Shown: positions 17,803 through 26,428 of the stretch, piece by piece | Position numbering within the stretch: the first letter of the stretch is position 1 | Layout of the letters: each line of letters opens with the position of its first letter | DNA from: Acidimicrobiales bacterium | Lineage (GTDB): Bacteria; Actinomycetota; Acidimicrobiia; Acidimicrobiales; DATDAH01 | Reading direction: 5' to 3' | NCBI GenBank assembly: GCA_016794585.1 | Contig: JAEUJM010000011.1 | Coordinates: 160,302-224,301 of the forward strand | Length of the DNA stretch: 64,000 bases | The notes under the pieces: model-generated | Seen by the model: only the letters and a program-made list of their open reading frames with translations | The model's database searches: none | Told to the model about the DNA's origin: nothing | Program-made: the position numbers and the translations under genes

Positions 17803-18879
17803 ATGGAACATCCCACTGGACGCCACCTCGAGCTCGGGCTCGACACCTTCGGGGACGCCACCTTCGACGACGACGGGCGCCTGAAGTCCGACGCCCAGGT
17901 GCTCCGAGACGTCGTCGAGCAGGGCGTGCTGGCCGACCAGGTGGGGGTCGACTTCCTCGGCCTCGGCGAGCACCACCGTGACGACTTCGCCATCTCCGCC
18001 CCCGAGGTCGTCCTCGCCGCCATCGCCGCCCGCACCGAGCGCATCCGCCTCGGCACCGCGGTCACCGTCCTCAGCTCCGACGACCCCGTCCGGGTCTTCC
18101 AGCGCTTCGCCACCCTCGACGCCCTGTCCGACGGCCGGGCCGAGGTGATCGTCGGCCGGGGCTCGTTCACCGAGTCGTTCCCGCTGTTCGGCTTCGCCCT
18201 CGAGGACTACGAGGAGCTGTTCGAGGAGCGCCTCGACCTCTTCACCCTGCTCCGCGACGAGAAGCCGGTCACGTGGCGGGGCGCCACCCGGGCCGCGCTC
18301 GACCACCAGCAGGTGTACCCGACCACCGAGTCGGGCCGACTCACCACCTGGGTGGGCGTCGGCGGCAGCCCCCAGTCCGTCGTGCGGGCCGCCCGCTACG
18401 AGCTGCCCCTGATGATCGCCATCATCGGCGGCAACAGCGAGCGCTTCCGCCCCTTCGTGGACCTCTACCACCGGGTGCTCGACGAGTCGGGCTCACCTCG
18501 CCTGCCCGTCGGCGTCCACTCGCCCGGCCACATCGCCCCCACCGACGACGAGGCGAAGGAGCAGCTGTACCCGCACCTCAAGAAGATGCGGGACCGCATC
18601 GGCGCCGAGCGGGGCTGGGGCCCGATGACGCCTGGCGAGTTCGCGGGAATGGCCGCCCCCGGCGGCTCGCTCTACGTCGGCTCGCCCGAGACCGTCGCCG
18701 CCAAGATCGCGGCGACGGCGACGACGCTCGACCTGTCCCGCTTCGACCTGAAGTACAGCCACGGCACCCTGCCCCACGACGCCATGCTCCGCAGCATCGA
18801 GCTCTACGGCACCGAGGTGATCCCGAGGGTCCGCGAGCTCCTGGCCGAGACCGACGCGGCGGCGCCCGTCACGGTCTGA
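17803..18879 (+). CDS. LLM-class flavin-dependent oxidoreductase
   Basis: 358 residues from ATG 17803. The luciferase-like TIM barrel is seen from LELGLDTFGD, then VGVDFLGLGEHHRDDFAI, RIRLGTAVTVLSSDDPVRVFQ, ATLDALSDGRAEVIVGRGSF and the C-terminal GSPETVAAKI with FDLKYSHG. Members bind FMN or F420 and oxidise or reduce diverse small molecules. Length is typical. The inverted repeat just upstream suggests induction. The substrate is unknown. Confidence 0.85.
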   Translation: MEHPTGRHLELGLDTFGDATFDDDGRLKSDAQVLRDVVEQGVLADQVGVDFLGLGEHHRDDFAISAPEVVLAAIAARTERIRLGTAVTVLSSDDPVRVFQRFATLDALSDGRAEVIVGRGSFTESFPLFGFALEDYEELFEERLDLFTLLRDEKPVTWRGATRAALDHQQVYPTTESGRLTTWVGVGGSPQSVVRAARYELPLMIAIIGGNSERFRPFVDLYHRVLDESGSPRLPVGVHSPGHIAPTDDEAKEQLYPHLKKMRDRIGAERGWGPMTPGEFAGMAAPGGSLYVGSPETVAAKIAATATTLDLSRFDLKYSHGTLPHDAMLRSIELYGTEVIPRVRELLAETDAAAPVTV

Positions 18880-19042
18880 GGCGCCGGGGGCGGCGGCGCC
18901 GGCGCCTTCCCGCCGGCTGGCCCGTCCCGTCCCGGCCCACTCGAACTCGACGCAATGGCTGTCGGAATCCGACGGCTACTGCGTCGAGTTCGTCGCGTCT
19001 CGGCCCTGAGCCACGGCCGGCGCCGCCGGGCACACTGGCGTC

Positions 19043-19441
19043 GTGGCCGTCCACGTCGTCCGCCTGGGATCGCCGCGTGGTCAGTCCGAGGGACTGCGCC
19101 TCGGGACCGTCCGCCGGCCGCCCCGGGGCGTGCGTAAGGAGGACCTCGGGCGGCTCGACTACTACGACGTCTGGCTGCCGGTCCTCGCCCCGAGCGCCGA
19201 GCTGATGGCGAAGGGCCGGGCCGCCGCGACCGACCGGGAGTGGCAGCAGTTCGTGCGGGGCTACGAGCGCGAAATGGCGCGGTCCGACGCCGCCGGGGTC
19301 CTGGACCTGCTGGCGGCGGCGTCGGCGGCGGTCGACCTCGCGGTCGGGTGCTACTGCGAGGACCCGGACCGGTGTCACCGCTCGGTCCTGCGCCGCTTGT
19401 TGGCCGACCGAGGTGCGATGCTCGCTCCCGCTCCTGGGTAG
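19043..19441 (+). CDS. DUF488 family protein
   Basis: 132 residues from GTG 19043. The family pattern VHVVRLGSPRGQSEGLRLGTVRRPPRGV, then DYYDVWLPVLAPSAEL, a WQQFVRGYEREM helix and a final Cys-rich CYCEDPDRCHRSVLRRLL is characteristic of DUF488. That last segment holds three Cys and a His and may bind metal or act in redox. Function of the family is undefined. Its stop lies 8 bases before the next start, suggesting an operon with the zinc-finger protein. Confidence 0.8.
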   Translation: MAVHVVRLGSPRGQSEGLRLGTVRRPPRGVRKEDLGRLDYYDVWLPVLAPSAELMAKGRAAATDREWQQFVRGYEREMARSDAAGVLDLLAAASAAVDLAVGCYCEDPDRCHRSVLRRLLADRGAMLAPAPG

Positions 19442-19449
19442 GGACGGGG

Positions 19450-19788
19450 ATGCACAACTCGTCCCACGCCGACGTCGTCGCCGACGAACGCGCCACCGTG
19501 GCCGCCCAGGTCGCCTCCCTCGAGCAGAGCTTCGAAGACATCGTCGACTCGAGCGAGCTCGTGTCCACCGACGACGAGCATGACCCCGAGGGCGCGACCA
19601 TCGCCTACGAGCGTGCGCAGGTGGCGTCGCTGCTGGAGAGCGCGCGGCGGCGCCTCGACGAGCTCGACGCCGCCATCGAGCGGATCGAGGCCGGCACCTA
19701 CGGCCGGTGCGACGAGTGCGGCGGCGCCATCGCCCCGGCCCGCCTCGAGGTCCTCCCCGCCACCCCATGGTGCGTCGCCTGCGCCTGA
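19450..19788 (+). CDS. TraR/DksA-type zinc finger protein
   Basis: 112 residues from ATG 19450. A helical N-terminus with an acidic patch is followed by the classic end: RIEAGTYGRCDECGGAIAP then LEVLPATPWCVAC, giving four Cys zinc ligands (CX2C...CX2C). DksA/TraR proteins enter the RNA polymerase secondary channel. Short actinobacterial members of this kind, like RbpA/CarD-independent DksA homologues, are less well understood. It overlaps nothing and follows the DUF488 gene closely. Confidence 0.82.
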   Translation: MHNSSHADVVADERATVAAQVASLEQSFEDIVDSSELVSTDDEHDPEGATIAYERAQVASLLESARRRLDELDAAIERIEAGTYGRCDECGGAIAPARLEVLPATPWCVACA

Positions 19789-20080
19789 CAACGCTTGGTC
19801 GTCTGAGGGCGCCGTCGCTGGCGAGATCTCGCTCATGGGTCCTCGCCGAGGTTGGTGCGATCGCGGCAGATGGGTACGAGGCCCTCGACGAGTACGAGGT
19901 GGTCGGGCATGGGTCAACTCCCGGGAGTCCGGTGAGATGGCCCTCCGAGCATCTCGCTGGTTCCGGTCGGGAGGACTGCGGCGGCGAACCTACCGGCTCG
20001 GGCTGCCCCGCTCAACGGGTGATTCGCGGGATCGTCCACCGGGTCGCACGGGCGGTCGGCGGCTGTGCTCTGATGAGATC
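19789..20080. other. Intergenic stretch with no supported gene
   Basis: These 292 bases between the zinc-finger protein and a methyltransferase contain frames in both directions, but none has a start, ribosome site or coding pattern I can defend. No hairpin of note was seen. The composition is slightly less GC-biased than the flanks. Confidence 0.4.
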
Positions 20081-20866
20081 GTGCGCACCGACGGGCCCTC
20101 GCTGACGGCACGGATCGTGGCCGTGCACCGGGCCGAGCTCGACCGGCCGTCCACCCCCACGGGCGATCCCGACGGCGACGACCGCCTCTGCACCGACCTG
20201 ATCGACGGGTTCGGCGACGCCCGCGACGAGGTGTTCGGCTGGGTGTCGGCCCGCACCCGGTTCTTCGACGCCGAGATCCTCGACGCGCTGGCCTGGGGCG
20301 TCCGCCAGGTGGTGATCCTCGGCGCCGGCTACGACGGCCGCGGCCTGCGGTTCCGCGCTCCGGGCGTGTCCTACTTCGAGGTGGACCACCCCAACACCCA
20401 GGCCGACAAGCGCGAGCGACTCGACCGCCTGGCCATCGACGGCGACGGCATCGTGTTCGCCCCGCACGACCTGGCCGCCGGCGGCCTGTCCCCGGCGCTC
20501 GCCGGCGCCGGCCACGACGCGTCCCGGCCAACGCTCTTCCTGGCCGAGGGCCTGCTGCGCTACCTGCCCGAGGCAACGGTCCAAGAGGTGTTCGGGGCGA
20601 CCCGTGAGCGGTCGGCGCCGGGCAGCGTCCTCGCCCTCACCTTCTCCACCCGGGAGGACGACGCCGCCGTCACCCACGAGACCGCCACCCGCGAGGCGCT
20701 CCTCGCCGACCTGGGCGAGACCGTCCTGACCCTGCCGCCACGGTCGACCGCCTTCCAGTGGATGGCCGACGCCGGTTGGCAGGGCGAGCTGGTCGAGGAC
20801 GTGCCCACCCCTGGCGGCGACGCCGGCGACGGACGCCTCCTCATCCGGGCCACGCCGATCGGCTGA
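20081..20866 (+). CDS. SAM-dependent methyltransferase, leucine-carboxyl-methyltransferase (Ppm) type
   Basis: 261 residues from GTG 20081. The pattern fits the LCMT/TIGR00027 group frequent in actinobacteria: SLTARIVAVHRAEL, then RTRFFDAEILDALAWGVRQVVILGAGYDGRGLRF (SAM site), a VDHPNTQADKRERL acidic motif and LFLAEGLLRYLP. Members carry out O-methylation of unknown small molecules. An open extension upstream of 20081 lacks coding character, so the GTG after TGATGAGATC is favoured. Confidence 0.82.
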   Translation: MRTDGPSLTARIVAVHRAELDRPSTPTGDPDGDDRLCTDLIDGFGDARDEVFGWVSARTRFFDAEILDALAWGVRQVVILGAGYDGRGLRFRAPGVSYFEVDHPNTQADKRERLDRLAIDGDGIVFAPHDLAAGGLSPALAGAGHDASRPTLFLAEGLLRYLPEATVQEVFGATRERSAPGSVLALTFSTREDDAAVTHETATREALLADLGETVLTLPPRSTAFQWMADAGWQGELVEDVPTPGGDAGDGRLLIRATPIG

Positions 20867-20953
20867 GCGGCGGCGGCCTCGTGGTCGACGCCGACGGCGA
20901 CGCCGGCGTCAGGTCGGCGCCGGCGGAGACACCCTGGCCGAGTGGCGGCACGC

Positions 20954-21041
20954 ACGCCACGTGGCCCAGGCGCCGTGCACCACACGACGAGCAGCGCCTG
21001 GAAGAGCACGCGGACGTCCCGGGCGAGCGACAGCGACCCCG
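20954..21041 (-). pseudogene. Decayed partial copy of the DoxX gene 3' end
   Basis: This stretch is a diverged tandem copy of 21094-21185, the 3' part of the intact DoxX gene beside it. Shared blocks include CCACGTsGCCCAGGCGCCG, CACACGACGAGCAG and GCGGACGyC..GGGCGAG. The minus-strand frame gives LFQALLVVW then an altered end, against LFQPLLVVWALW in the intact gene, with several single-base indels between. It is a remnant of a duplication and lacks the 5' two thirds. Confidence 0.7.
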
Positions 21042-21075
21042 GTCGTCCTCGAAGTCCGGTCGGCGCCCGACCGGA

Positions 21076-21519
21076 TCAGGCCCGGCGGCAGGCCCGCCAC
21101 GTCGCCCAGGCGCCGGTGCACCACAGCGCCCACACGACGAGCAGGGGCTGGAACAGCAGGCGGACGCCGCGGGCGAGGTCCGAGTCGAGCCCGAAGGCGG
21201 CGTCGCCGTCGACGAACTGCGAGATGTTCCCCGGGAAGACGGCCACGAAGAAGGCGGCCACCACCCAGCCGACCAGTGCCCGGCGCCGGCGCAAGAACAG
21301 CAGCGCCGCGCCCAGGGCGATCTCGACGATGCCCGACAGCACCACGACGAGGTCGGCGTCGAGCGGCACCCAGTCGGGCACCTGGGCCTGGAAGGTGTCA
21401 CGCGACCAGAAGAGGTGCGCGAGGCCGGCGTAGGCGAGGGCGACGCCCAACAGCACCCGCGCCACCGTGCGAGCCGTCCCGGTCCCCTGCTCGTCGTCCG
21501 TTGCGGTCGTTGCGCTCAC
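21076..21519 (-). CDS. DoxX family membrane protein
   Basis: 147 residues with about four transmembrane helices: VARVLLGVALAYAGLAHLFW (ending in the DoxX-type AGxxHL motif), LDADLVVVLSGIVEIALGAALLFL, a third near VGWVVAAFFVAVFPGN, and a fourth near RLLFQPLLVVWALW. DoxX-like proteins are small inner-membrane proteins, some being quinone-linked oxidoreductase subunits, most uncharacterised. An N-terminal cytoplasmic stub precedes the first helix. A decayed copy of its 3' end follows immediately downstream. Confidence 0.82.
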   Translation of the reverse strand: MSATTATDDEQGTGTARTVARVLLGVALAYAGLAHLFWSRDTFQAQVPDWVPLDADLVVVLSGIVEIALGAALLFLRRRRALVGWVVAAFFVAVFPGNISQFVDGDAAFGLDSDLARGVRLLFQPLLVVWALWCTGAWATWRACRRA

Positions 21520-21665
21520 GTCATCCCTCCGCCGGGCACGCTACGTCCCGAACGGGGCGCGCATCCTTGCTCCGGACGACGCTGGCGGCAGGAGTCCCCG
21601 TCGAACCGTGTCCCCAGAGCACTTCGATGACGGCGGCGTGGCTCTGCAGGTGGAGGGCTGGACCG

Positions 21666-22220
21666 TCACTGGTCGCTGAGGCTGCGGGCGCGGTCCAGGA
21701 GATCGGTGACCCCGAGCTCTGCCGCCCAATGGTCGAGGTAGTCCTCGTCCAGGGAGCCCTGCGCCATCGACAGGACGCCGACGACGTCCTCGATCTGGCG
21801 CTCCGAGCCGCCTGCCTTCGCCCACTCGAGCTTGGCCAGGACGGTGTCCTCGGCCGACGCGATGTAGGTCGCGAGGCCGAGGACCTCGACGGAGCGTCGT
21901 CGGGCGAACTCCTCCCGGCTGAAGGAGCGCTCCTTGCGAATGACGAGGTCGACCTTCCAGCCAGTCATCGTGTCGATCACGTTGAACTGCCCACGGTGGC
22001 GCAGGGCGTCCATGGCATCGTCCACGAAGTACCGATGACGGTCCAGGTGGTCGAGGAACCGGGTCAGCGAGCGCTCGTCGGGATCGATCACCAGGTCGAT
22101 GGCCTGGGTCGAGCGTGGCTCACCGTGGAAGCTGCTGGCCACGGAACCGGCCAGCATGTGCGGGATGGCGGCGTCGTCGAGGAGGGAGACCGTCGCTCGC
22201 AGCAGCTCGGCGGCGGTCAC
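21666..22220 (-). CDS. Nucleotidyltransferase-like protein with altered catalytic motif
   Basis: 184 residues. The start resembles the minimal nucleotidyltransferase fold used by AbiEii/MNT-type proteins: IPHMLAGSVASSFHGEPRST followed by QAIDLVI. Active members have D-x-D in that last segment. Here the first Asp position is Ala (AID), so catalysis may be lost or altered. The rest (GWKVDLVIRKERSFSREEFARR, then EDTVLAKLEWAKAGGSERQIEDV) matches the family. The start overlaps the stop of the 80-residue gene by 4 bases, which suggests coupling and a toxin-antitoxin-like or regulatory pair. Confidence 0.72.
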   Translation of the reverse strand: MTAAELLRATVSLLDDAAIPHMLAGSVASSFHGEPRSTQAIDLVIDPDERSLTRFLDHLDRHRYFVDDAMDALRHRGQFNVIDTMTGWKVDLVIRKERSFSREEFARRRSVEVLGLATYIASAEDTVLAKLEWAKAGGSERQIEDVVGVLSMAQGSLDEDYLDHWAAELGVTDLLDRARSLSDQ

Positions 22221-22459
22221 CGGGTCAGTTCACGGTGGCCGAGGATGCGGTGCAGCTCCCTGAGGACCTCGTCGTCGGCGATGCCGGGTCGACGGGATCG
22301 GATCCCGGCGGTGGTCACGGCCATCATCTCGTCGCTCATCGACAAGGCGAGCTCGAGGCGTTCGGCCCGCGACATCGACCGGTAGATCTCGAGCTGGACC
22401 GCTCGTGCCTCTGCACTCGTGTCGCGAGATCGCACCAGGCCAACGATAAGTGGGGGCAC
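22217..22459 (-). CDS. Small helical protein paired with the nucleotidyltransferase-like gene
   Basis: 80 residues. The core YRSMSRAERLELALSMSDEM and GIRSRRPGIADDEVLRELHRIL is a conserved small helical protein commonly encoded directly before nucleotidyltransferase-fold genes. The first 15 residues may be an over-extension; a shorter start is possible. The 4-base overlap with the downstream gene argues for translational coupling. Function is unknown; an antitoxin-like role is a guess from the arrangement. Confidence 0.65.
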   Translation of the reverse strand: MPPLIVGLVRSRDTSAEARAVQLEIYRSMSRAERLELALSMSDEMMAVTTAGIRSRRPGIADDEVLRELHRILGHRELTR

Positions 22460-22497
22460 CGCCGCCGGCGTCCTCCCGAACCTGGGATGCTGACGCC

Positions 22498-23472
22498 ATG
22501 AGCGAGTTCGGCAACCAGACCACGACCGACGAGGTACTGGAGGGCGTCGACCTGACCGGCCGGCGCGTGCTGATCACCGGCGCCGCCGTCGGGCTGGGGC
22601 GCGAGACGGCCCGGACCATGGCCGCCCACGGCGCCGAGGTGACCGTCCTCGCCCGCAGCGCCGAGCGGGCGGCCGAGGGTGCGGCGGCGGTGGCGACGCT
22701 CGTCCCGGGGGCCAACGTGGGCGCCGGCGTCGTCGACCTCGGCAGCCTTGCGTCCATCAACGCCTTCGCCGACAGCTGGCTGGCGGACCATGACGCCTTC
22801 GACGTGCTCATCAACAACGCCGGCGTGATGGCCTGCCCGTTCGGCCACACCGCCGACGGCTTCGAGACCCAGTTCGGCACCAACCACCTGGGGCACTTCC
22901 TGCTGACGGCGCGGCTGGCGCCGGCGTTGCTGCGGGGCGACGCCCCCCGGGTGGTGACCCTCAGCTCGGCGGGCCACTCGCGCTGCGACGTCGACCTGGA
23001 CGACCCCAACTTCGAGCACACGCCGTATTCGGCGTGGGACGCCTACGGCCGGGCGAAGACCGCCAACGCCCTGTTCGCCCGTGAGCTCGCCCGCCGGGCC
23101 GGCGACCAGGGGCTGCTGTCGTACTCGGTGCACCCCGGCGCCATCATCACCGACCTCGGCCGCCACCTCACCGAGGACCTGATGAACGAGATGATGGAGA
23201 CCGCCAAGGAGCGGGCCGCCGAGCACGGCATCGAGGGCGGCATCATCTGGAAGTCCGTCGAGGCCGGCGCCGCCACCCAGACCTGGGCCGCCACCTCCAC
23301 CGACGCCGATCTCCTCGCCAACAACGGCGCCTACCTGGCCGACTGCGGCCTCGGCGTACTCGGCGCCAACCCGGGCGCCAACGGCTTCCTGCCCTACCTC
23401 CTCGACGACGCCAAGGCGGCGGCGCTCTGGGACCTCAGCGAGGAACTGGTCGGCACGACGTTCGAGGTGTGA
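22498..23472 (+). CDS. Short-chain dehydrogenase/reductase, large retinol-dehydrogenase-like type
   Basis: 324 residues from ATG 22498. It has RRVLITGAAVGLGRETARTM (GxxxGxG nucleotide site), VLINNAGVM, the Ser in VVTLSSAGHS and YGRAKTANALF with the YxxxK pair. The NAD(P) preference is unclear. The C-terminal half (AGAATQTWAATSTDADL..NGAYLADCG) is typical of WW-oxidoreductase-like SDRs of this size. Substrate unknown. Confidence 0.85.
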   Translation: MSEFGNQTTTDEVLEGVDLTGRRVLITGAAVGLGRETARTMAAHGAEVTVLARSAERAAEGAAAVATLVPGANVGAGVVDLGSLASINAFADSWLADHDAFDVLINNAGVMACPFGHTADGFETQFGTNHLGHFLLTARLAPALLRGDAPRVVTLSSAGHSRCDVDLDDPNFEHTPYSAWDAYGRAKTANALFARELARRAGDQGLLSYSVHPGAIITDLGRHLTEDLMNEMMETAKERAAEHGIEGGIIWKSVEAGAATQTWAATSTDADLLANNGAYLADCGLGVLGANPGANGFLPYLLDDAKAAALWDLSEELVGTTFEV

Positions 23473-23495
23473 GGGGCGGCGGCGGCGGTCTACCA

Positions 23496-23559
23496 GCGTC
23501 CGAATAGTAGGGTTTGCAGCGTCCGAATAGTAGGGTACTAACCGTCCAACTAGTACTGT
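23496..23559. repeat. Three 18-bp repeats at an exact 23-bp period before the ATPase gene
   Basis: Copies start at 23496, 23519 and 23542. The first two are identical (GCGTCCGAATAGTAGGGT) and the third differs at five positions (CCGTCCAACTAGTACTGT). They fill the interval just before ATG 23567. TAGTA is conserved in all three. The interval is far more A/T-rich than the flanks. They look like binding sites stacked about two helical turns apart, probably for an autoregulator or nucleic-acid-binding partner. Confidence 0.7.
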
Positions 23560-23566
23560 TCGTTGC

Positions 23567-24838
23567 ATGAGCTACCAGGCGCGCATCGTGGATGGCGAGC
23601 TCGACGAGCTGCTTGCGGGTCTGCCCGCGGTCTCGTTGGAGGGTCCCCGGGCCGTTGGCAAGACCGAGACGGCGAAGCGTCGCGCGGCAACCATCTTCAG
23701 GCTCGACGACCCCGGGCAGCTCGAGATCCTCCGTGCCGCGCCGGACCGCCTGACATCAGGCGAGACCCCGGTGCTGATCGACGAATGGCAGCGCCTCCCG
23801 TCCTCGTGGGATCTGGTGCGCCGCGCCGTCGATCGCGACCCGGCACCGGCGCGGTTCCTGCTCACGGGTTCGGCAGCGCCAACGGAGGCGCCGGTCCATT
23901 CCGGCGCGGGGCGGATCGTGACCGTGCGCATGCGGCCGATGTCGCTCGCCGAGCGCGGCATCGAGGCGCCGTCGGTGCGGCTGGGCGACCTCCTCAGCGG
24001 CTCACGACCGGCGGTGGCCGGGGCCACGACCGTCGGGTTGGCGGAGTACGCCGCGGAGATCACGGCGTCGGGATTCCCCGCCATCCGCCCACTGTCCGGT
24101 CGACTCCTCCGGTCCCAGCTCGACGGCTACCTCGATCGGATCGTCGAGCGCGACGTCGCCGACATCGGGCACCGGGTTCGGGATCGGGGCTCGCTTCGTC
24201 GATGGCTCACCGCCTACGCAGCGGCGTCCTCCACGACCGCCTCGTTCGAGACCATCCGGGACGCGGCGTCAGCGGGCGAGAACGACAAGCCGGCGAAGAC
24301 GACCACGGGCCCGTACCGGACCACCCTGGAGCAGCTCTGGATGATCGAGGACGTCCCGGCATGGGCACCCGCCCGGCATCGGCTGCGTCGTCTCGGTGTG
24401 TCGCCCGTCCACCAGCTGGCCGATCCGGCCCTCGCCGCCCGCCTCTTGGGCGTCGATGTCGACGCACTGCTCGAGGACCGACCGGCGGGGCCGCCGATGC
24501 CCCGCGACGGCACCTTGCTGGGAGCCCTGTTCGAGTCCCTCGTGACGCTCTCCGTCCGCACCTACGCCCAGGCCCACGAAGCGCACGTCCGCCACCTGCG
24601 CACCCGGGGCGGCGAGCACGAGGTCGACCTCATCATCGTGCGCGGCGATGGCCGCATCGTGGCCCTGGAGGTCAAGCTCGCGGCGACTGTTCGCGACCAG
24701 GACGTGCGCCATCTCCGGTGGCTCGCGGACACGATCGGCGACGATCTCCTCGATGCCGCCATCGTCACCACCGGCACCGAGGCATATCGGCGAGTCGACG
24801 GCATCGCCGTGATCCCGGCGGCGCTGCTCGCCGCTTGA
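23567..24838 (+). CDS. AAA-type ATPase with DUF4143 domain
   Basis: 423 residues from ATG 23567. It has Walker A GPRAVGKTETAK near residue 26, Walker B PVLIDEWQRLP near residue 67 and sensor FLLTGSAAP, all of the AAA_14 group. The DUF4143 part then contains LFESLVTLSVRTYAQ and a restriction-nuclease-like segment GGEHEVDLIIVRGDGRIVALEVKL near residues 346-369. Such proteins are common mobile and repeated genes in bacteria, with no established role. The tandem repeats immediately upstream are probably its own control region. Confidence 0.85.
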   Translation: MSYQARIVDGELDELLAGLPAVSLEGPRAVGKTETAKRRAATIFRLDDPGQLEILRAAPDRLTSGETPVLIDEWQRLPSSWDLVRRAVDRDPAPARFLLTGSAAPTEAPVHSGAGRIVTVRMRPMSLAERGIEAPSVRLGDLLSGSRPAVAGATTVGLAEYAAEITASGFPAIRPLSGRLLRSQLDGYLDRIVERDVADIGHRVRDRGSLRRWLTAYAAASSTTASFETIRDAASAGENDKPAKTTTGPYRTTLEQLWMIEDVPAWAPARHRLRRLGVSPVHQLADPALAARLLGVDVDALLEDRPAGPPMPRDGTLLGALFESLVTLSVRTYAQAHEAHVRHLRTRGGEHEVDLIIVRGDGRIVALEVKLAATVRDQDVRHLRWLADTIGDDLLDAAIVTTGTEAYRRVDGIAVIPAALLAA

Positions 24839-24994
24839 TCAGCCGAGAGCGTCGACGAGCGCCGGTCAGCCAGAGCGGCGGTCTCCGGAGGACAGGGACG
24901 AGCTCGCAGGCCCCTGCGGGAAGCGGGGAAGCGTCCCACCGTCACATTCGCTGCTCGTGGAGATGAGATCGCCGCTGCGCCTTAGGGTTCGGCG

Positions 24995-25687
24995 ATGGCC
25001 GACGTCACGCCGCTGACCGTCCGGGAGCCCGACACGTCGCCGAAGGGCGGCGTCGTCGTGGTTCAGGAGGCGTTCGGGGTCAACGACCACATCGTCGACG
25101 TCGCCGGCCGGTTCGCTGACGCCGGGTACCTCGCTGTCGTTCCGCACCTGTTCCACCGGTCGGGCGACCCCGTCCTGCCCTACGACGACCTGTCGCAGGT
25201 CGTCCCCCACTTCATGGCGCTCACCGCCGACGGCATCCTCACCGAGGTGGACGCCGCGCTCGCCCACCTGGCGGAGGCTGGAGTGCCGCAGGCGCAGTCC
25301 GGCGTCGTGGGCTTCTGCATGGGCGGGACGGTCTCGCTGGCGGTGGCGACCCGGCGTGACGTCGGTGCCGCCGTCACCTTCTACGGCGGCGGGCTCAGCA
25401 GCGGACGGTTCGGGTTCGACCCGCTGATCGAAGAGGCGCCCCGCCTGCGGGCGCCGTGGCTCGGGCTCTTCGGCGACCTCGACGAGGGCATCCCCGTCGA
25501 CGACGTCGAGCGCCTGCGGGCGGCCGCGGCCACGTCGGGACAGGCCGCCGAGGTCGTCCGCTACGCCGACGCCGGCCACGGCTTCCATTGCGACCAGCGG
25601 GAGAGCTACCACGAGCCCAGCGCCCACGACGCCTGGTCCCGCACGATCGCCTTCTTCGACGAGCACCTGGCGCCCGCCGGCGCCTGA
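24995..25687 (+). CDS. Dienelactone hydrolase family protein
   Basis: 230 residues. It shows the DLH pattern KGGVVVVQEAFGVNDHIVDVAGRFADAGY, the nucleophile Cys in VGFCMGGTVSL, an acidic residue in FGDLDEGIPVDDV and the His in YADAGHGFHCD. Cys-Asp-His hydrolases of this type open lactone rings such as dienelactone in chlorocatechol breakdown, but most act on unknown esters. The start at ATG 24995 fits family N-termini. Confidence 0.87.
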   Translation: MADVTPLTVREPDTSPKGGVVVVQEAFGVNDHIVDVAGRFADAGYLAVVPHLFHRSGDPVLPYDDLSQVVPHFMALTADGILTEVDAALAHLAEAGVPQAQSGVVGFCMGGTVSLAVATRRDVGAAVTFYGGGLSSGRFGFDPLIEEAPRLRAPWLGLFGDLDEGIPVDDVERLRAAAATSGQAAEVVRYADAGHGFHCDQRESYHEPSAHDAWSRTIAFFDEHLAPAGA

Positions 25688-25935
25688 CCGCGGCGGCGGG
25701 TCGAGGCGCTGCCACCCTCGCCCCGCGCCGGGGTGGCGTCGAGGCCGCCGCCGGCCGGTGTGACCAGCAGACCGTGCCGTGCGAACTCCTTCTCCAGGCG
25801 CAGGTGGCGCCAGCCGCGGTCGGAGGGAAACGCCGACGGGTCGAGTCGCTGTCACACCGCCGGGCGTAGGGGCGGCGGTCGGGGCCACGGGGGCTCCGAT
25901 CCGGCGACCCCGCCGGCAACCCAGGAGGAACATCC

Positions 25936-26334
25936 GTGCCCGACATCGATCCCGACAGCAGCGAGGCCCGCTCACTCGGCCGACAGCTCGCCGACGAAGC
26001 CGACGCCTTCAACCACCGGATGGGGCAGTACCGCCTGCGCTTCGAGGCCACCCACTTCGGCCCCGGGTTCACCGAGGTCGAATGGCAGGAGGTGGCCGTG
26101 GTCGACGGGCGGCGCCTGGTGGCGACCTGCCCGCTCGACGGCCGCACCGCTCGCGCGGTGGTCGACCAGTCCGCCGCCGACGGCTCCTGGTCCGCCTACG
26201 CCCTCGCCGGCGACTGGGCCGACGGCCCGGTCCATCGCCTCCGCAGCGCCGACGGCCAGTGGGAGGCGCAGAGCGTCGCCCTCGCCGCCGCCTGGGCTGT
26301 CCTCGACCCGGTGGCCTTCGAGAACGAGTCATAA
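25936..26334 (+). CDS. Hypothetical protein
   Basis: 132 residues from GTG 25936, with a clear AGGAGG at 25923-25928. No recognised motif. The sequence is hydrophilic without signal peptide or membrane segment. It has a helical start (SLGRQLADEADAFNHRMGQYRLRFEA) and beta-rich rest with many Trp and Asp. It stands alone between the hydrolase and an opposite-strand operon. The strong ribosome site and regular codon use make it a real gene. Confidence 0.6.
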   Translation: MPDIDPDSSEARSLGRQLADEADAFNHRMGQYRLRFEATHFGPGFTEVEWQEVAVVDGRRLVATCPLDGRTARAVVDQSAADGSWSAYALAGDWADGPVHRLRSADGQWEAQSVALAAAWAVLDPVAFENES

Positions 26335-26428
26335 CGGCGGGTCCGGGGGCGCAGCCGCGGCCATCGGCGTTGGGCCCGCATTCGGGCGTGTCATCGGCGG
26401 GGCGGCCGGACGCGCCGCCGTGACGTGG

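Noticed and set aside
25738..25866. Minus-strand segment reading PSAFPSDRGWRHLRLEKEF then HGLLVTPAGGGLDA
   Set aside because: Looks protein-like but begins right after a stop, has no start codon and runs into the antisense of the hydrolase; at most a small relic.
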